Source of the DNA: Pseudobdellovibrionaceae bacterium
GTDB taxonomy: Bacteria > Bdellovibrionota > Bdellovibrionia > Bdellovibrionales > UBA1609
Assembly (NCBI GenBank): GCA_020635055.1
Contig: JACKAN010000004.1
Coordinates: forward strand, 62,001 to 126,000
Reading direction: 5' to 3'
Length of the DNA: 64,000 bases
Positions 43,683-53,346 of this stretch are shown in pieces. A program made the position numbers and the translations under genes. Below the pieces are notes generated by a model. That model made no database searches and was not told the origin of the DNA. It saw only the letters and a program-made list of their open reading frames with translations. The number at the start of each line of letters is the position of its first letter. Positions within the stretch are counted from its first letter, which is position 1.

Positions 43683-43715
43683 GATCCCAGCGTGCGAATT
43701 TCCCGCACTGGGCTC
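43683..43715 (-). ncRNA. Group II intron domain V
   Basis: 33 bases: GAGCCCAG at the 5' strand with the AGC catalytic triad, a GTGCG / CGCAC upper stem closing a GAAA-containing loop, and CTGGGATC at the 3' strand. This is the catalytic heart of the intron and supports an intact ribozyme. Confidence 0.85.
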
Positions 43716-43736
43716 CTCAAAATCAGATTCAGTTTA

Positions 43737-45119
43737 TCAGTAAACATAGTTACTCCCAAGTTGTTTGAGCTTTAACGATTCCCATGGTTCCACTAAAGGA
43801 AAGTTTCTGATTCTTTCTTTGAATCCATCCCAAGAGTAGGACCTCTTCTGACTTCTCCGGTTTAACCATTTAAACAATGATTGAATGGCCTTCCGATAGA
43901 AGTAGTGAAGTTTGAGGTTGTTCATTGCATAGCCATAGTAATTGAAGTGTCCCACAATCTTTGATTTCGCAAGTTTCCAGATGGTTGACAGTTTGGTTCT
44001 GTTTCTAATATTCTTGATCCAGACATCCCACTCACGAAAAGCACTTACCAGCTTTTCTTTCTGAGTTTTTACTTTCAACATCTTCTTCTTTTGCTGTTTA
44101 CCCCAATAAAAGGTAAATCCTAGGAAGTTAAAGCTATTGTGCTTATCCTTTCCTAGAATCAGAGTGCGGGTTTTGTCTTCATTTAGCTTAAGCCCAAATT
44201 TTCCTACACGGAGTGCTAAATCCTGTAGAAATCTTATGGAATCATCTTCTTTTTTGAAAAAGAAGACTGCATCATCAGCATATCTCACGATGACATTGTT
44301 GCAGGAGGCGTAGTTTTCTAGAAACCACTGATCCAGAACTTCGTTAAGATAGATATTTGCGAGTATCGGACTCATTATGGATCCTTGTGGTGTGCCGATC
44401 TCACTGGGGATATTTTCACCATGTGAGATAAGGCCACCTTTCATGAATCGTCCAATAAGGCCTTTAAACTTATTGTCAGAGATTTTTCGACCCAAAATTT
44501 TCATCAATTTTCGATGAGATATTGTGTTGAAGAAATTTGAGAAGTCTATTTCTACCACATTTTTCCGCTGATTCTTGAATAAAGAATAGTAGCAGGCTTC
44601 AATTGCCTTATGCGCAGACCTTCCGGGTCTGTACCCGAAGGAATTACGTATAAATAGCGGCTCATAGATTTGTGTTAGAATTTTTCCAACCACCCAATCT
44701 ACCAGTTTGTCTTCAAAGCATGTGATGGCAATGGGCCTTGTTTTGCCATTGGCCTTAGGAATAAGAACTTCTCTTTTTGGTTTTGGCTTATAGGATCCGT
44801 TTTTAACTTTGACTTCTAAATTAAAAAGATTTTCCTCTAAGTTTTTACCATACTCAGACTTACTGATACCATCCACACCCAAGGCCTTTGATCCATCTAA
44901 AGCTTTGAATGCCTCTTTGAAAGAGTCCACATGAAAATGTGTTAGGAGGTTTTCGAACACAAAATGTTTACTTTGTGCTTTTAGACCTATTCTTGCCCAA
45001 CGACTTTGCGACAGGTCTGTGAGACCTGTCGCGATCTGCTTCGAATGCACCCCTCTGTAGAGGCTCGAAGTGCTTGTTGCAAGATCCTGATCTTGTCGAC
45101 CCCTTTGCTCCTTTGGCAT
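43737..45119 (-). CDS. ltrA: Group II intron reverse transcriptase/maturase, no endonuclease domain
   Basis: 460 residues with RT blocks including KALGVDGISK, IPKANGKTRPIAI, FGYRPGRSAHKAI, IGTPQGSIMSPILANIYL and the catalytic YADD at 280-283. A maturase X domain follows (LNEDKTRTLILG, FNFLGFTFYWG, GHFNYYG). The protein ends without an HNH endonuclease domain. It would help splice its own intron and reverse-transcribe it into new sites. No frameshift is seen. Confidence 0.93.
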   Translation of the reverse strand: MPKEQRGRQDQDLATSTSSLYRGVHSKQIATGLTDLSQSRWARIGLKAQSKHFVFENLLTHFHVDSFKEAFKALDGSKALGVDGISKSEYGKNLEENLFNLEVKVKNGSYKPKPKREVLIPKANGKTRPIAITCFEDKLVDWVVGKILTQIYEPLFIRNSFGYRPGRSAHKAIEACYYSLFKNQRKNVVEIDFSNFFNTISHRKLMKILGRKISDNKFKGLIGRFMKGGLISHGENIPSEIGTPQGSIMSPILANIYLNEVLDQWFLENYASCNNVIVRYADDAVFFFKKEDDSIRFLQDLALRVGKFGLKLNEDKTRTLILGKDKHNSFNFLGFTFYWGKQQKKKMLKVKTQKEKLVSAFREWDVWIKNIRNRTKLSTIWKLAKSKIVGHFNYYGYAMNNLKLHYFYRKAIQSLFKWLNRRSQKRSYSWDGFKERIRNFPLVEPWESLKLKQLGSNYVY

Positions 45120-45540
45120 TACCCAACCTCAACGCTAATATGAGTCGATCTGACTTCTGTAAGAAGCTTCACACTTGTCTTAAGGTTGTCCCTCTTGAGT
45201 TCGTATTTTAACATCCGTTTCCATCTCCTTACAGATCTCCCAAGTTCCGACGTTTACTGTATCTACATGCCATGCTCTTGGACCCCGGAAAGGCCAGAGT
45301 CAATTTTGACTCTGATATTGCCTTCGCTTCTTCATACCCACTCGGCCCTTTCACATCACCATTATCTCTCGGGGCTCTATCACTTAAAGGTGATATTCCA
45401 CCTAATGGCCTGCAGACTCTCTGTCTACACTTCACGAGCTTCGTTGCCTAACTCGCGCAAGACTCGATACAAGGCCTCTGTCCCCAGAGCTACCTTGGAA
45501 GGACTTGACGACTATTGTTAACCGTCGCACCTTCAAGCAA

Positions 45541-45560
45541 ACGCCAGCTTTGCTTGGCGT
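45541..45560 (-). terminator. Hairpin at the intron insertion site
   Basis: Minus strand: ACGCCA, loop AGCAAAGC, TGGCGT, then TTGCTTGAAG directly before the intron start. It probably terminates the VWA lipoprotein gene at 45630 and served as the intron's target structure. Confidence 0.6.
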
Positions 45561-45629
45561 ACATGTCCACTTTATTTAGCCGTTTAGGACATGGCTGTCA
45601 CTCAACAATATGGATCTAAACTAATTTTT

Positions 45630-46742
45630 TCAATGGCCGCGCTTGCGGTCACGTTTAACTTTATATTTGTATGTATAATTTATGAGGGTTCCGTCTTTAG
45701 GAAGTTCAGTAAAATCTACCCGTTGACCGTAAACCTTCCATTTGACTGCATTTTCTGGAGGGTAAAAGGTCAGCTTCAGCGAATCTTTTACAGGAGCAAA
45801 ATCCAATGTAATTTCTTTAAGTTTTAAAATCTTTCTTACGTTATTGCTTATAGCTTGCATTGAAGGTTTATAATCAGTGTCACAGATACTGCGAGTGATA
45901 CCATTTGTTAAACTCACTAAAGAACTTACATGGGTGGCAACGACGCCATCGGGCTGTTGTTCCGCTAAACAAGCCGAGTCATTAGGTTGGATTATAATCC
46001 CTGAAACAAGAAACTTTTTAGTTGTACCAAAAGTGGAGACTACAGAGTTAATTACTGCATCCGGTTTTGTCGCATCTTGAGGACCAAAACTCATTTCATC
46101 TTCGTCACTTAAGACAATAACAGCTAAGGCTGCATTACTTCTAAAAAACATTGAATTTTCGGTAGAGCTTTTTCCAATGGCTTGCGTAATTACTTTTAAT
46201 GGTTCTTCTGTGCCCGAGGCGCAAGGGGCTTTACCACTAACTCCACAATCTTGTACATCTTTTTGACGATCTATTGTGTCCCGGAAAACTTGAATTAAAT
46301 TAGGAGTATCTTTAGTAATTATTTTCCCATCAGCGCCGACTAAATTAAGTAAATTTCCACCAAAACGATCTCCATTGTAATTACTGGCATCAGTTGTAGT
46401 AAAAGCTAAACGCCAATTCACATCACTCAAAGTTTTGATAAAATCACCAAATCTTTCACCCATTTTCTTTTGTTCTACGTACATAGAATAGGAATTGTCG
46501 ACAACAATTAGAATGTCCACATCACCACCAGTTCCCTCTTGTAGAACTGAACTGCTACTGGTTTTTATTAGAAATTCGTCTTTAGTGTCTTCATCGATGG
46601 GATTGTCTATACATGAGTTATCTGAGCACAAATTTTTTACCTGTGGAATTTCATTAAACTCCACTTGACCATCACATGCCAAAATTGAAAGCCCGAAGAT
46701 ACTTACGGACAATAATTTAGCCATATTTGTAAAATTATTCAT
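45630..46742 (-). CDS. VWA-domain lipoprotein
   Basis: A signal peptide with Cys at about 23 (LSILAC) precedes a von Willebrand factor A domain beginning DVDILIVVDNSYSM, which carries the DxSxS metal-binding motif. Later segments include LAVIVLSDEDE and paired Cys (CGVSGKAPC, ICDTDY). Such proteins bind partners at the cell surface; the partner is unknown. GGAG ten bases before ATG 46742 fixes the start. The last few codons (KRDRKRGH) sit in an unusually GC-rich patch. Confidence 0.82.
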   Translation of the reverse strand: MNNFTNMAKLLSVSIFGLSILACDGQVEFNEIPQVKNLCSDNSCIDNPIDEDTKDEFLIKTSSSSVLQEGTGGDVDILIVVDNSYSMYVEQKKMGERFGDFIKTLSDVNWRLAFTTTDASNYNGDRFGGNLLNLVGADGKIITKDTPNLIQVFRDTIDRQKDVQDCGVSGKAPCASGTEEPLKVITQAIGKSSTENSMFFRSNAALAVIVLSDEDEMSFGPQDATKPDAVINSVVSTFGTTKKFLVSGIIIQPNDSACLAEQQPDGVVATHVSSLVSLTNGITRSICDTDYKPSMQAISNNVRKILKLKEITLDFAPVKDSLKLTFYPPENAVKWKVYGQRVDFTELPKDGTLINYTYKYKVKRDRKRGH

Positions 46743-46990
46743 TCCCCACTCCTTAAACATTTAAGCCCTACTAAAGTAATAGCAAGACCTGGACCAGAAT
46801 TAGAGGGGTATAAAAAGGTTGTAATTGAAATAAATGGGGCTAGGGGTCAACGATGCGTCGCATTAACTTTGCTTTTTTGCTTAAGAGTCGAAAATGTAAA
46901 TATTGGTTACATAGTTTTTAAATTTTAAATAACCTTAACTTTTTATACAGTATTTGCAAAAATGTTTATTGTTTTTAACAGGAGTTACTT

Positions 46991-47314
46991 ATGCCCAATA
47001 CAGAAATTACGCTCGACGAGCTTTATGGCCGTATAGATCATTTAGGAGATGACGAAGTGGTTTTAGATGTTAGGAGACCTGATGAGTTTGCAGAAGGACA
47101 CATGCCAGGAAGTATTAATATTTCTCATACAGATGTCACAAGCCAAGTGGAAAAACTAAAGAAGTATAAAAAGATTTATATTCACTGTAAGGCCGGGGGA
47201 AGAGCTAAACAAGCCACGGCTTTCCTAGAAGCCCAGGGTTTTGACAATATTGTATGCATTAGTGATGCGGGAATGGATGCCTGGAGGCAACGCGGATATC
47301 CTGTTGAAGAATGA
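46991..47314 (+). CDS. Rhodanese-domain protein
   Basis: A single rhodanese domain of 107 residues with VLDVRRPDEFAEGHMPGSINI and the active-site loop IHCKAGGRAKQA (Cys about 71). It would carry persulfide sulfur or act as a phosphatase-like relay in the cytoplasm. CAGGAG lies before the ATG. It is a stand-alone gene, convergent with korB. Confidence 0.9.
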   Translation: MPNTEITLDELYGRIDHLGDDEVVLDVRRPDEFAEGHMPGSINISHTDVTSQVEKLKKYKKIYIHCKAGGRAKQATAFLEAQGFDNIVCISDAGMDAWRQRGYPVEE

Positions 47315-47330
47315 TCTTGAACATAAAGAT

Positions 47331-48350
47331 TTAGGAAAACTGATCAAGAATTTCGCTAAGAGCTTCTTGAGGCGGACGCAATTCTGCTTCGGAAAGGTCG
47401 CGCAATGGTTTATCACTAAGATTCAGATGATTATGTATACTTTGTTTTTGTTCATTAAAATAAATCAAGCCAGTTAGAATTTCACGACGGGATTGTGACT
47501 CAAAAAGAACCTGACGGGCTTTTAAGGGATCTTTAAAATCATAATCATTTTCCAATTTTTTTAAAGTTAAAATAGAATCATCGTGGAGTTTAACTTCGAT
47601 CACTTCCCCAGCTTCGTAATCCACAGTTATTTCTTGTTGAGGTTGTATAAAACCTAATTCCTGCAAAACCAGTTTGTGATCTTTGACATAATTATAACTT
47701 TTGGTTGAGCCCTCGTGATTATTAAAGGTCACACAGGGTGAAATCACATCGATCACAGCTGTGCCTTTGTGGCGAATTGCAGCATCAATTAAAGGGACTA
47801 ATTGTTTAGCATCACCAGAAAAAGATCTAGCCACAAATCCACAACCGGCCTCTAGAGCCAGGGCGCAAAGATCTATTGCTGAAAAGGGGTTCGATTCTCC
47901 CGTTTTTAGAGTGGCATCTTCGTCTGCTGTAGCAGAAAATTGCCCTTTAGTTAGACCATAAACTCCATTGTTTTCTATTATATATACCATAGGTACATTT
48001 CGGCGGAGGCTGTGAACAAATCCTCCCAATCCAATACTGGCTGAATCCCCATCGCCAGAAACACCAATTAAATTTAAACTGCGATTAGCACAACTGACTC
48101 CCACTGATAGAGGAGCCATGCGCCCGTGTAGTGAATTAAAGCCATGAGAAAGTCCTAAAAAATAATTTGGCGTTTTAGAAGAGCAACCAATTCCAGATAG
48201 TTTGGCCACAGAATAAGGGTTCACACCGGATTGAAAGTAAGCATTAATAATATTATTGGTAATGGTATCGTGACCACAACCTGTGCAAAGAGTGGATTTT
48301 CCACCAACATAATCCTGGCGAGTGAAATTTAAAGTGTCAAACTGACTCAC
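47331..48350 (-). CDS. 2-oxoacid:ferredoxin oxidoreductase beta subunit (KorB-like)
   Basis: A thiamine-diphosphate subunit with CTGCGHDTITN, GIGCSSKTPNYF, the GDGDSASIG ... NNGVYGLT motif for TPP and magnesium, and GQFSATAD. It works with the subunit encoded just upstream to decarboxylate a 2-oxoacid, probably 2-oxoglutarate, reducing ferredoxin. The start is GTG, overlapping the partner's stop (GTGA), so the stoichiometry is translationally coupled. Confidence 0.9.
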   Translation of the reverse strand: MSQFDTLNFTRQDYVGGKSTLCTGCGHDTITNNIINAYFQSGVNPYSVAKLSGIGCSSKTPNYFLGLSHGFNSLHGRMAPLSVGVSCANRSLNLIGVSGDGDSASIGLGGFVHSLRRNVPMVYIIENNGVYGLTKGQFSATADEDATLKTGESNPFSAIDLCALALEAGCGFVARSFSGDAKQLVPLIDAAIRHKGTAVIDVISPCVTFNNHEGSTKSYNYVKDHKLVLQELGFIQPQQEITVDYEAGEVIEVKLHDDSILTLKKLENDYDFKDPLKARQVLFESQSRREILTGLIYFNEQKQSIHNHLNLSDKPLRDLSEAELRPPQEALSEILDQFS

Positions 48351-50137
48351 GACAAATTCTCCGTTTTATTTATTTTTTCGTATAGGTAATCCGCAGAGAG
48401 AGGCAATCCATCATACTGAACTATCGATTTTATTTTATGATATAACTCAGGCCACTCAGATAAAATTAAATGGCACAGTTGGGCATCGCGATTTTGTTCA
48501 ATAATATATGTCATGCTTTGCTTTTCAATAAATTTTTTAACTTCCTCTACAATTGGAAGGGCGCGAATTCTAAGGTAGCGGGATGAAATTTTAATATCAC
48601 TTAGTAAATCTTGAAGTTCTACAACAGCCGAATGAGAGCTGCCATAAGCTATTAAGCCTAAAGACCCTTCGCCTCTGGCTATAGGTTGTGGAAGTAGAGG
48701 TTTTGCTGTTTCTAATTTTCTAGTTAAACGATCCATTTGCTTTTTAAATATTAAATTGTCTTCACTGTAATTGGCTTTTTCGTCATGTCCTGTTCCGCGA
48801 GTAAAAAATGCAGCTTGAGGATGATAAGTGCCAGGCAAAGTTCGATAAGTTATACCATCACCATCGACATCGGCATATCTGGCAAAATGGGGATTATTTT
48901 CAAGTTCTTTCTCACCATAGACTTTGCCTCTGTCCAAAGGTTTTTTTGAAGTTTTGAAATTATCAGAAATCCAAAAATTCATGCCGAGATCCAAATCACT
49001 AAGTACAATAACTAGAGTTTGCAACCTTTCTGCAAGATCAAAACATGTTTGACCAAATTCAAAACATTCCTCTGGACTTGAGGGCAATAATACTATGTGT
49101 TTTGTATCTCCATGGGAAAGGTAATAGGCTGATGTTAAATCACCTTGCATAGTGCGCGTGGGCAAACCTGTAGATGGACCCACTCGTTGAACATCCCAGA
49201 TTACAGCCGGAATTTCTGCAAAATAGCTAAAACCCGCAGCTTCTGACATTAACGACAAACCGGGGCCCGAAGTGGGAGTCACTGCTCTGGCCCCAGACCA
49301 ACCAGCACCTAAAACCATAGAGATGGCAGCGAGTTCATCTTCAGCTTGAACGACAGCAAAATTATTTTTTCCATTTTTATCCTTGCGATACTTTTCTGCA
49401 TAGGCATGAAAATTTTCTGCTACTGAACTTGATGGCGTTATGGGATACCAAGCCATAAAACTGCATCCACCAAACAGCAATCCCAGGGCTGAAGCCGTGT
49501 TTCCATCAATGAGTATTTTATCTTTATTGGCATCCTTGAGGGATTTAACTTTAAATGGAAAATTAGAAATATTTATTTGTGAATGTGAATAATTCCAACC
49601 GGCTTCAATAGCATTAATGTTGGATTCAATTACTTGAGGTTTATCAGAAAATAATTTTTTTACAGTAGAAATTAAAATATCTTTATCGATATCTATAAGT
49701 TGAGCAACAACTCCGACATAAACCATATTTGTAAGTAGTTTTTTTAGTTTTACAGATGGGGTCACAGTATCTACAATTTCTTTAAAGGAAATAGCTATAC
49801 ATGTTACGTCTTCTCTCTCTTGGAAGAGGGGAACTTTTAAGTCTGAATTGTAAATAAAAACGCCACCCTTTTTTGTATTTATTTGATCTTTGATTAAAGT
49901 GGCGGCATTCATTCCAATAACAATGTCATTTTCTTGTTTTCGAGATAAATGTCCTTTTGCTGAAATACGGATAGCAAACCACGTGGGGAGTCCTGCTATG
50001 TTTGAAGGAAATAAATTTTTTCCGCATACGGGTAACCCCATATGGAATAAGCTTCTTACAAGGACATTATTTGAAGATTGGCTGCCAGAACCGTTGAGAG
50101 TGCCTATATTGATTACAAAATTATTAACTGTGTTCAT
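48347..50137 (-). CDS. 2-oxoacid:ferredoxin oxidoreductase alpha/gamma fused subunit (KorA-like)
   Basis: 596 residues. The N-terminal gamma-type domain (GTLNGSGSQSSNNVL, about 1-190) is fused to an alpha-type domain with CSFMAWYPITPSSSVAENF, AEDELAAISMVLGAGWSGARAVTPTSGPGLSLM and EIPAVIWDVQRVGPSTGLPTRT. This is the KorA/OorA-type arrangement for 2-oxoglutarate:ferredoxin oxidoreductase. No separate ferredoxin subunit gene is adjacent. Confidence 0.9.
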   Translation of the reverse strand: MNTVNNFVINIGTLNGSGSQSSNNVLVRSLFHMGLPVCGKNLFPSNIAGLPTWFAIRISAKGHLSRKQENDIVIGMNAATLIKDQINTKKGGVFIYNSDLKVPLFQEREDVTCIAISFKEIVDTVTPSVKLKKLLTNMVYVGVVAQLIDIDKDILISTVKKLFSDKPQVIESNINAIEAGWNYSHSQINISNFPFKVKSLKDANKDKILIDGNTASALGLLFGGCSFMAWYPITPSSSVAENFHAYAEKYRKDKNGKNNFAVVQAEDELAAISMVLGAGWSGARAVTPTSGPGLSLMSEAAGFSYFAEIPAVIWDVQRVGPSTGLPTRTMQGDLTSAYYLSHGDTKHIVLLPSSPEECFEFGQTCFDLAERLQTLVIVLSDLDLGMNFWISDNFKTSKKPLDRGKVYGEKELENNPHFARYADVDGDGITYRTLPGTYHPQAAFFTRGTGHDEKANYSEDNLIFKKQMDRLTRKLETAKPLLPQPIARGEGSLGLIAYGSSHSAVVELQDLLSDIKISSRYLRIRALPIVEEVKKFIEKQSMTYIIEQNRDAQLCHLILSEWPELYHKIKSIVQYDGLPLSADYLYEKINKTENLS

Positions 50138-50188
50138 ATAGAAGTTTTATTAATCTATTTTTGACATCTTGTATAGTTAGGAAAGGTC

Positions 50189-50956
50189 CTAATCTTCTAA
50201 TAAATCTTTTTCTACTTCTTTCGGAAGGTCTTTATAGGCATCTGGTTTAATACTTGTGACCCAAGCCTTATAATTAGCGTCAATTTCTTCTATTTTTGCT
50301 GGTGGTTGAACTGGGCCAACATGTATGGTGAGTTTTCCGGGATGGGGAAGTAAATGACCTTTGGGCCACAATGTTGAATTGCCTTCAATATATACAAATA
50401 AAATAGGAGTGTTTGATTGCAAGGAAAACATACTCACGCCGCGTTTAAAAGTATTTATATAACCATCTTTAGATCGGGTGCCCTCTGGAAATAGGATCAT
50501 CCATATTCGATCGAGCTTTTTAAGTAGAGATATGCAAAGCTTAACGGCTTCTCCTTTTTTGTCTTTGCGATCAATGGGAATAGCTCCTAAGCAATGTTTT
50601 GAAAAAAAAGTAAACACGGGATTAGAGAACCAATAATCTTTTGCGGCAGTTAAGTAGAGATCTAGCCAACATCGGAAAGGAATGGCTGCGGCTATAGAAA
50701 CAGCATCTAAATGACTGGCATGATTAGATATTAATAAAAGCCGGGGATGAGATTTATAGACATCTGTGAAGCTGCCTTTCACCTTGAGTCGTATGTAGTA
50801 TCGAAAACCAACTCCTTTAAGAAAACAGGCCCATAGTACGCGAAACAGAAAACTGGTAAAATCGAAGTGCCTAGTAAATAGGGGCAGGTGCTTTAAGTGA
50901 GTGGGGAGCTTTGTCCATTGATCATTTTCGTAGTTCCAATCGTCGAGCTCTCTCAT
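50189..50956 (-). CDS. plsC: 1-acylglycerol-3-phosphate acyltransferase (PlsC family)
   Basis: The acyltransferase motifs are present: SNHASHLDAV (HX4D) and LFPEGTRSKDG, with a hydrophobic segment near residues 35-50. It would make phosphatidic acid at the inner membrane. AGGG lies before ATG 50956. It is 10 bases downstream of the CdsA-like gene, which would use its product. Confidence 0.88.
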   Translation of the reverse strand: MRELDDWNYENDQWTKLPTHLKHLPLFTRHFDFTSFLFRVLWACFLKGVGFRYYIRLKVKGSFTDVYKSHPRLLLISNHASHLDAVSIAAAIPFRCWLDLYLTAAKDYWFSNPVFTFFSKHCLGAIPIDRKDKKGEAVKLCISLLKKLDRIWMILFPEGTRSKDGYINTFKRGVSMFSLQSNTPILFVYIEGNSTLWPKGHLLPHPGKLTIHVGPVQPPAKIEEIDANYKAWVTSIKPDAYKDLPKEVEKDLLED

Positions 50957-50966
50957 ATTTCCCTAC

Positions 50967-51896
50967 TTATTGTACCGGATACATTTGCATTAAGATTTTA
51001 AAAGTATAATAAAAAATGGGAGCAGCAAAAATAAACTTATCTACTCTAGAGAGTATATCTTCTCTTCCAATTATAAATACGCCAGAGTCTTTGATCCCTA
51101 AATCTCGACGAATAACTGACAAAATAATATCTCCACATCTTCCAAAAAAGGTAATAATCAATGCGGAAGCCAACCAGAAAGGTTCGCTGCGGTTGGGTAA
51201 CATATGTCTCATTCCCCAAGCTAGTAAAAGGGTGATGATAAAGGAAAAGATAAAGCCCTCGATAGTAAAGCGAGGGGAGATTTTATCTAAAACCTTATAT
51301 TTTCCATAAAAGCGACCAAAAAAAACAGCCGAATTAAAACTAAATTCTGCTAGTAGATACAAATATAAACAAATGTAAATTCCCTTGTCAAAATTAAGAA
51401 TTAAACCCAAGTGTAAAAAGGACCAACCCATAAAAATAAAACAGATCAATGAAAGGGCTATGTATTGAATCATGTGAGTATAAGAATTGCGCAATATGGG
51501 GATAAAGGCACAAGCACACAAAAATATCATGGGCATTAAGTTAAAATATTTAATTTTACCTTCAAAAATCATATAACCAAGAACAAATATAAAAAAGTAA
51601 GTCAACAAAACAAACCAAGTTCTGTGGTAAATGCCCACCATTCTAAAAAAAGTTTTTGCACTAAATATCGATATTAATATCAATGTAAAAAGAGGGTAGG
51701 GAGCGGGAAGTCCAATAAAAAATAAAATAATAGGGGCGGCAAATATCCAACTTTTGGTACTGACCCAAGCGGTAGTTAATTTAGGATTCTTTTTTCTTAG
51801 AACAAATAGAATCGATCCAGTTACAAGAAGAAAAATAATTACTAATCCTACAGTTTCTCGGTAGAGGGCTTCACTCCAAAGGGAAGTGTCATTCAT
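50967..51896 (-). CDS. CdsA-like phosphatidate cytidylyltransferase, divergent signature
   Basis: About eight membrane segments. The C-terminal signature aligns with CdsA (GDIILSVIRRDLGIKDSG), but the following PGHGGxxDRxDS-type motif reads IIGREDILSRVD. The PGHGG segment is lost and the first Asp is replaced by Ser. The upstream FFGRFYGKYK ... ISPRFTIEGF block is recognisable, but the usual Asp before it is Asn. It may be a catalytically altered or specialised relative. It overlaps the NtrC-type gene by one base and precedes plsC. Confidence 0.75.
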   Translation of the reverse strand: MNDTSLWSEALYRETVGLVIIFLLVTGSILFVLRKKNPKLTTAWVSTKSWIFAAPIILFFIGLPAPYPLFTLILISIFSAKTFFRMVGIYHRTWFVLLTYFFIFVLGYMIFEGKIKYFNLMPMIFLCACAFIPILRNSYTHMIQYIALSLICFIFMGWSFLHLGLILNFDKGIYICLYLYLLAEFSFNSAVFFGRFYGKYKVLDKISPRFTIEGFIFSFIITLLLAWGMRHMLPNRSEPFWLASALIITFFGRCGDIILSVIRRDLGIKDSGVFIIGREDILSRVDKFIFAAPIFYYTFKILMQMYPVQ

Positions 51897-53251
51897 TAGT
51901 TGCTCCGATCTAAATTGTAATCCTTAATTTTTTTATACAAGCTGGACCTAGAAATCTGCAAAATTTTTGCAACTTCATCGATCTCACCATGAGAATCAAA
52001 AACAGATTTTACAATTTTGGCTTCGTATTCTTGTACTAAGGCTTGTAAACCTTTACTGAAATCAAGCTTTTCTAGAGCGCCATCAGTCAGAGAAGTGGTA
52101 GTTGTGGATGGCTTTAATATTTTAATAACATCCTCTTTTCTAAGGATGGGCAGTGGAGCGTGGATCATGAGTTGCTCGCAACAGCGTTTTAGCTCGCGAA
52201 TATTTCCTGGCCAGTGATATTCTTTCAACATTTCTAAGGCGTCATCGCTCATCGTTTTTTGTCGAATACGATCTTGAGAAAAAAAGTGTTTACAGAGTAA
52301 ACTTAAATCTTCCATTCTTTCACGCAAGGGAGGGAGGACAATTTTTTTTCCATTGATTCGCCAAAGTAAGTCTTCACGAAATTCGCCCTTTTTAACCATG
52401 TCTTCCAATTTTTTGTTAGTGGCAATAACCACTAAACAATCGACTTGAATGCTTTGCTTGGAGCCCACTCGTTTAACTTCTCCAGATTCTAAAAATCTTA
52501 AGAGTTTAACTTGCTGAGTAAGTGGTAAGGCCTCGATTTCATCAATAAATAAAGTTCCTCCATTGGCGGCTTCAGCTAGACCCATTTTGTTTTGGTCGGC
52601 TCCGGTAAAAGCTCCTTTTACATGACCAAAAAATTCGGATTCAAAAAGATTTTCTGGAATGGCAGCAATATTTATTGCAATCAATGGACCTTCGGTATTT
52701 TGTTGGTGAAGAAGGAGAGCCGTAACTTCTTTACCCGTGCCAGTTTCTCCTTCCAATAGAATTGGCCCTTTTTCGCTTTTTAGTTCGGCAATTTGTTTTT
52801 TTATTTTTTGCGAAGCTTCACTTTGGCTAATCCAAGCAACACTGGGAGTGGTCGCTCTTTGTGCAGCCCTTTGTAATAGGAAATAGCTTTCAATTTTTTC
52901 TAATGTTAAATAAACTTCATCGGGATTGAGGGGTTTAGCTAAAAATCTAGAAGCTCCCGCCTTAAGAGATCTTTCCATGAGATCTCGATTGAGATCCCCC
53001 GACATAGCAATAATTTCGAGATGAGGATGTCGAGCGTGGATTTTTTCAATTACTTTTAAGCCTTCGGCATTATGAGTGTCTCCATAATGCATATCAATCA
53101 TGGCCCCATGAAAATTTTGATTGAGCTCTAAGTCTTTAGGGTGGGCGTAGGATTGAACTTGCCAGCTATCAGGAATGGCCATGGGTAAGCTTTCGCGAAT
53201 AAGGGGGTCGTCGTCGACCACTAGCAATCTAAAAGACATATTTTTTGTCAT
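51896..53251 (-). CDS. Sigma-54-dependent NtrC-type response regulator
   Basis: The receiver domain (VVDDDPLIRES; phospho-acceptor Asp53 in GAMIDMH) is followed by an AAA+ domain with GETGTGKE (Walker A), GAFTGAD (sigma-54 contact) and GGTLFIDEIEALP (Walker B). A Fis-type helix-turn-helix at the end has VAKILQISRSSLYKKIKDY. It activates sigma-54 promoters when phosphorylated. No cognate kinase is adjacent. The start is not fixed by a ribosome-binding site: ATG 53251 or 53239. Confidence 0.92.
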   Translation of the reverse strand: MTKNMSFRLLVVDDDPLIRESLPMAIPDSWQVQSYAHPKDLELNQNFHGAMIDMHYGDTHNAEGLKVIEKIHARHPHLEIIAMSGDLNRDLMERSLKAGASRFLAKPLNPDEVYLTLEKIESYFLLQRAAQRATTPSVAWISQSEASQKIKKQIAELKSEKGPILLEGETGTGKEVTALLLHQQNTEGPLIAINIAAIPENLFESEFFGHVKGAFTGADQNKMGLAEAANGGTLFIDEIEALPLTQQVKLLRFLESGEVKRVGSKQSIQVDCLVVIATNKKLEDMVKKGEFREDLLWRINGKKIVLPPLRERMEDLSLLCKHFFSQDRIRQKTMSDDALEMLKEYHWPGNIRELKRCCEQLMIHAPLPILRKEDVIKILKPSTTTTSLTDGALEKLDFSKGLQALVQEYEAKIVKSVFDSHGEIDEVAKILQISRSSLYKKIKDYNLDRSN

Positions 53252-53346
53252 ATAGTAAAAGATATGTCGATTGCTGCTGTAAGACAAATGAAGAACTTGC
53301 AAAATATTGATTTTGTGAGAATTTTTCACCTCCAGGAGACTTAAAA

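Larger units (their letters stand above)
43662..45530 (-). mobile_element. Group II intron with reverse transcriptase
   Basis: On the minus strand the intron begins GTGCGAC at 45530 (GUGYG consensus). The 5' ribozyme domains occupy the non-coding 45120-45530, domain IV carries the reverse transcriptase, and domain V is at 43683-43715. A short domain VI-like stem (TGCGAGG / CCTTGCA) follows, and I place the AY end near 43662, uncertain by about ten bases. It is inserted ten bases after a hairpin, a preference known for class C introns, between a VWA lipoprotein gene and nhaA. Confidence 0.85.

Noticed and set aside
45186..45521. Plus-strand open reading frame of 111 codons in the intron 5' region
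   Set aside because: It is antisense to structured group II intron RNA, has no ribosome-binding site and is not protein-like.
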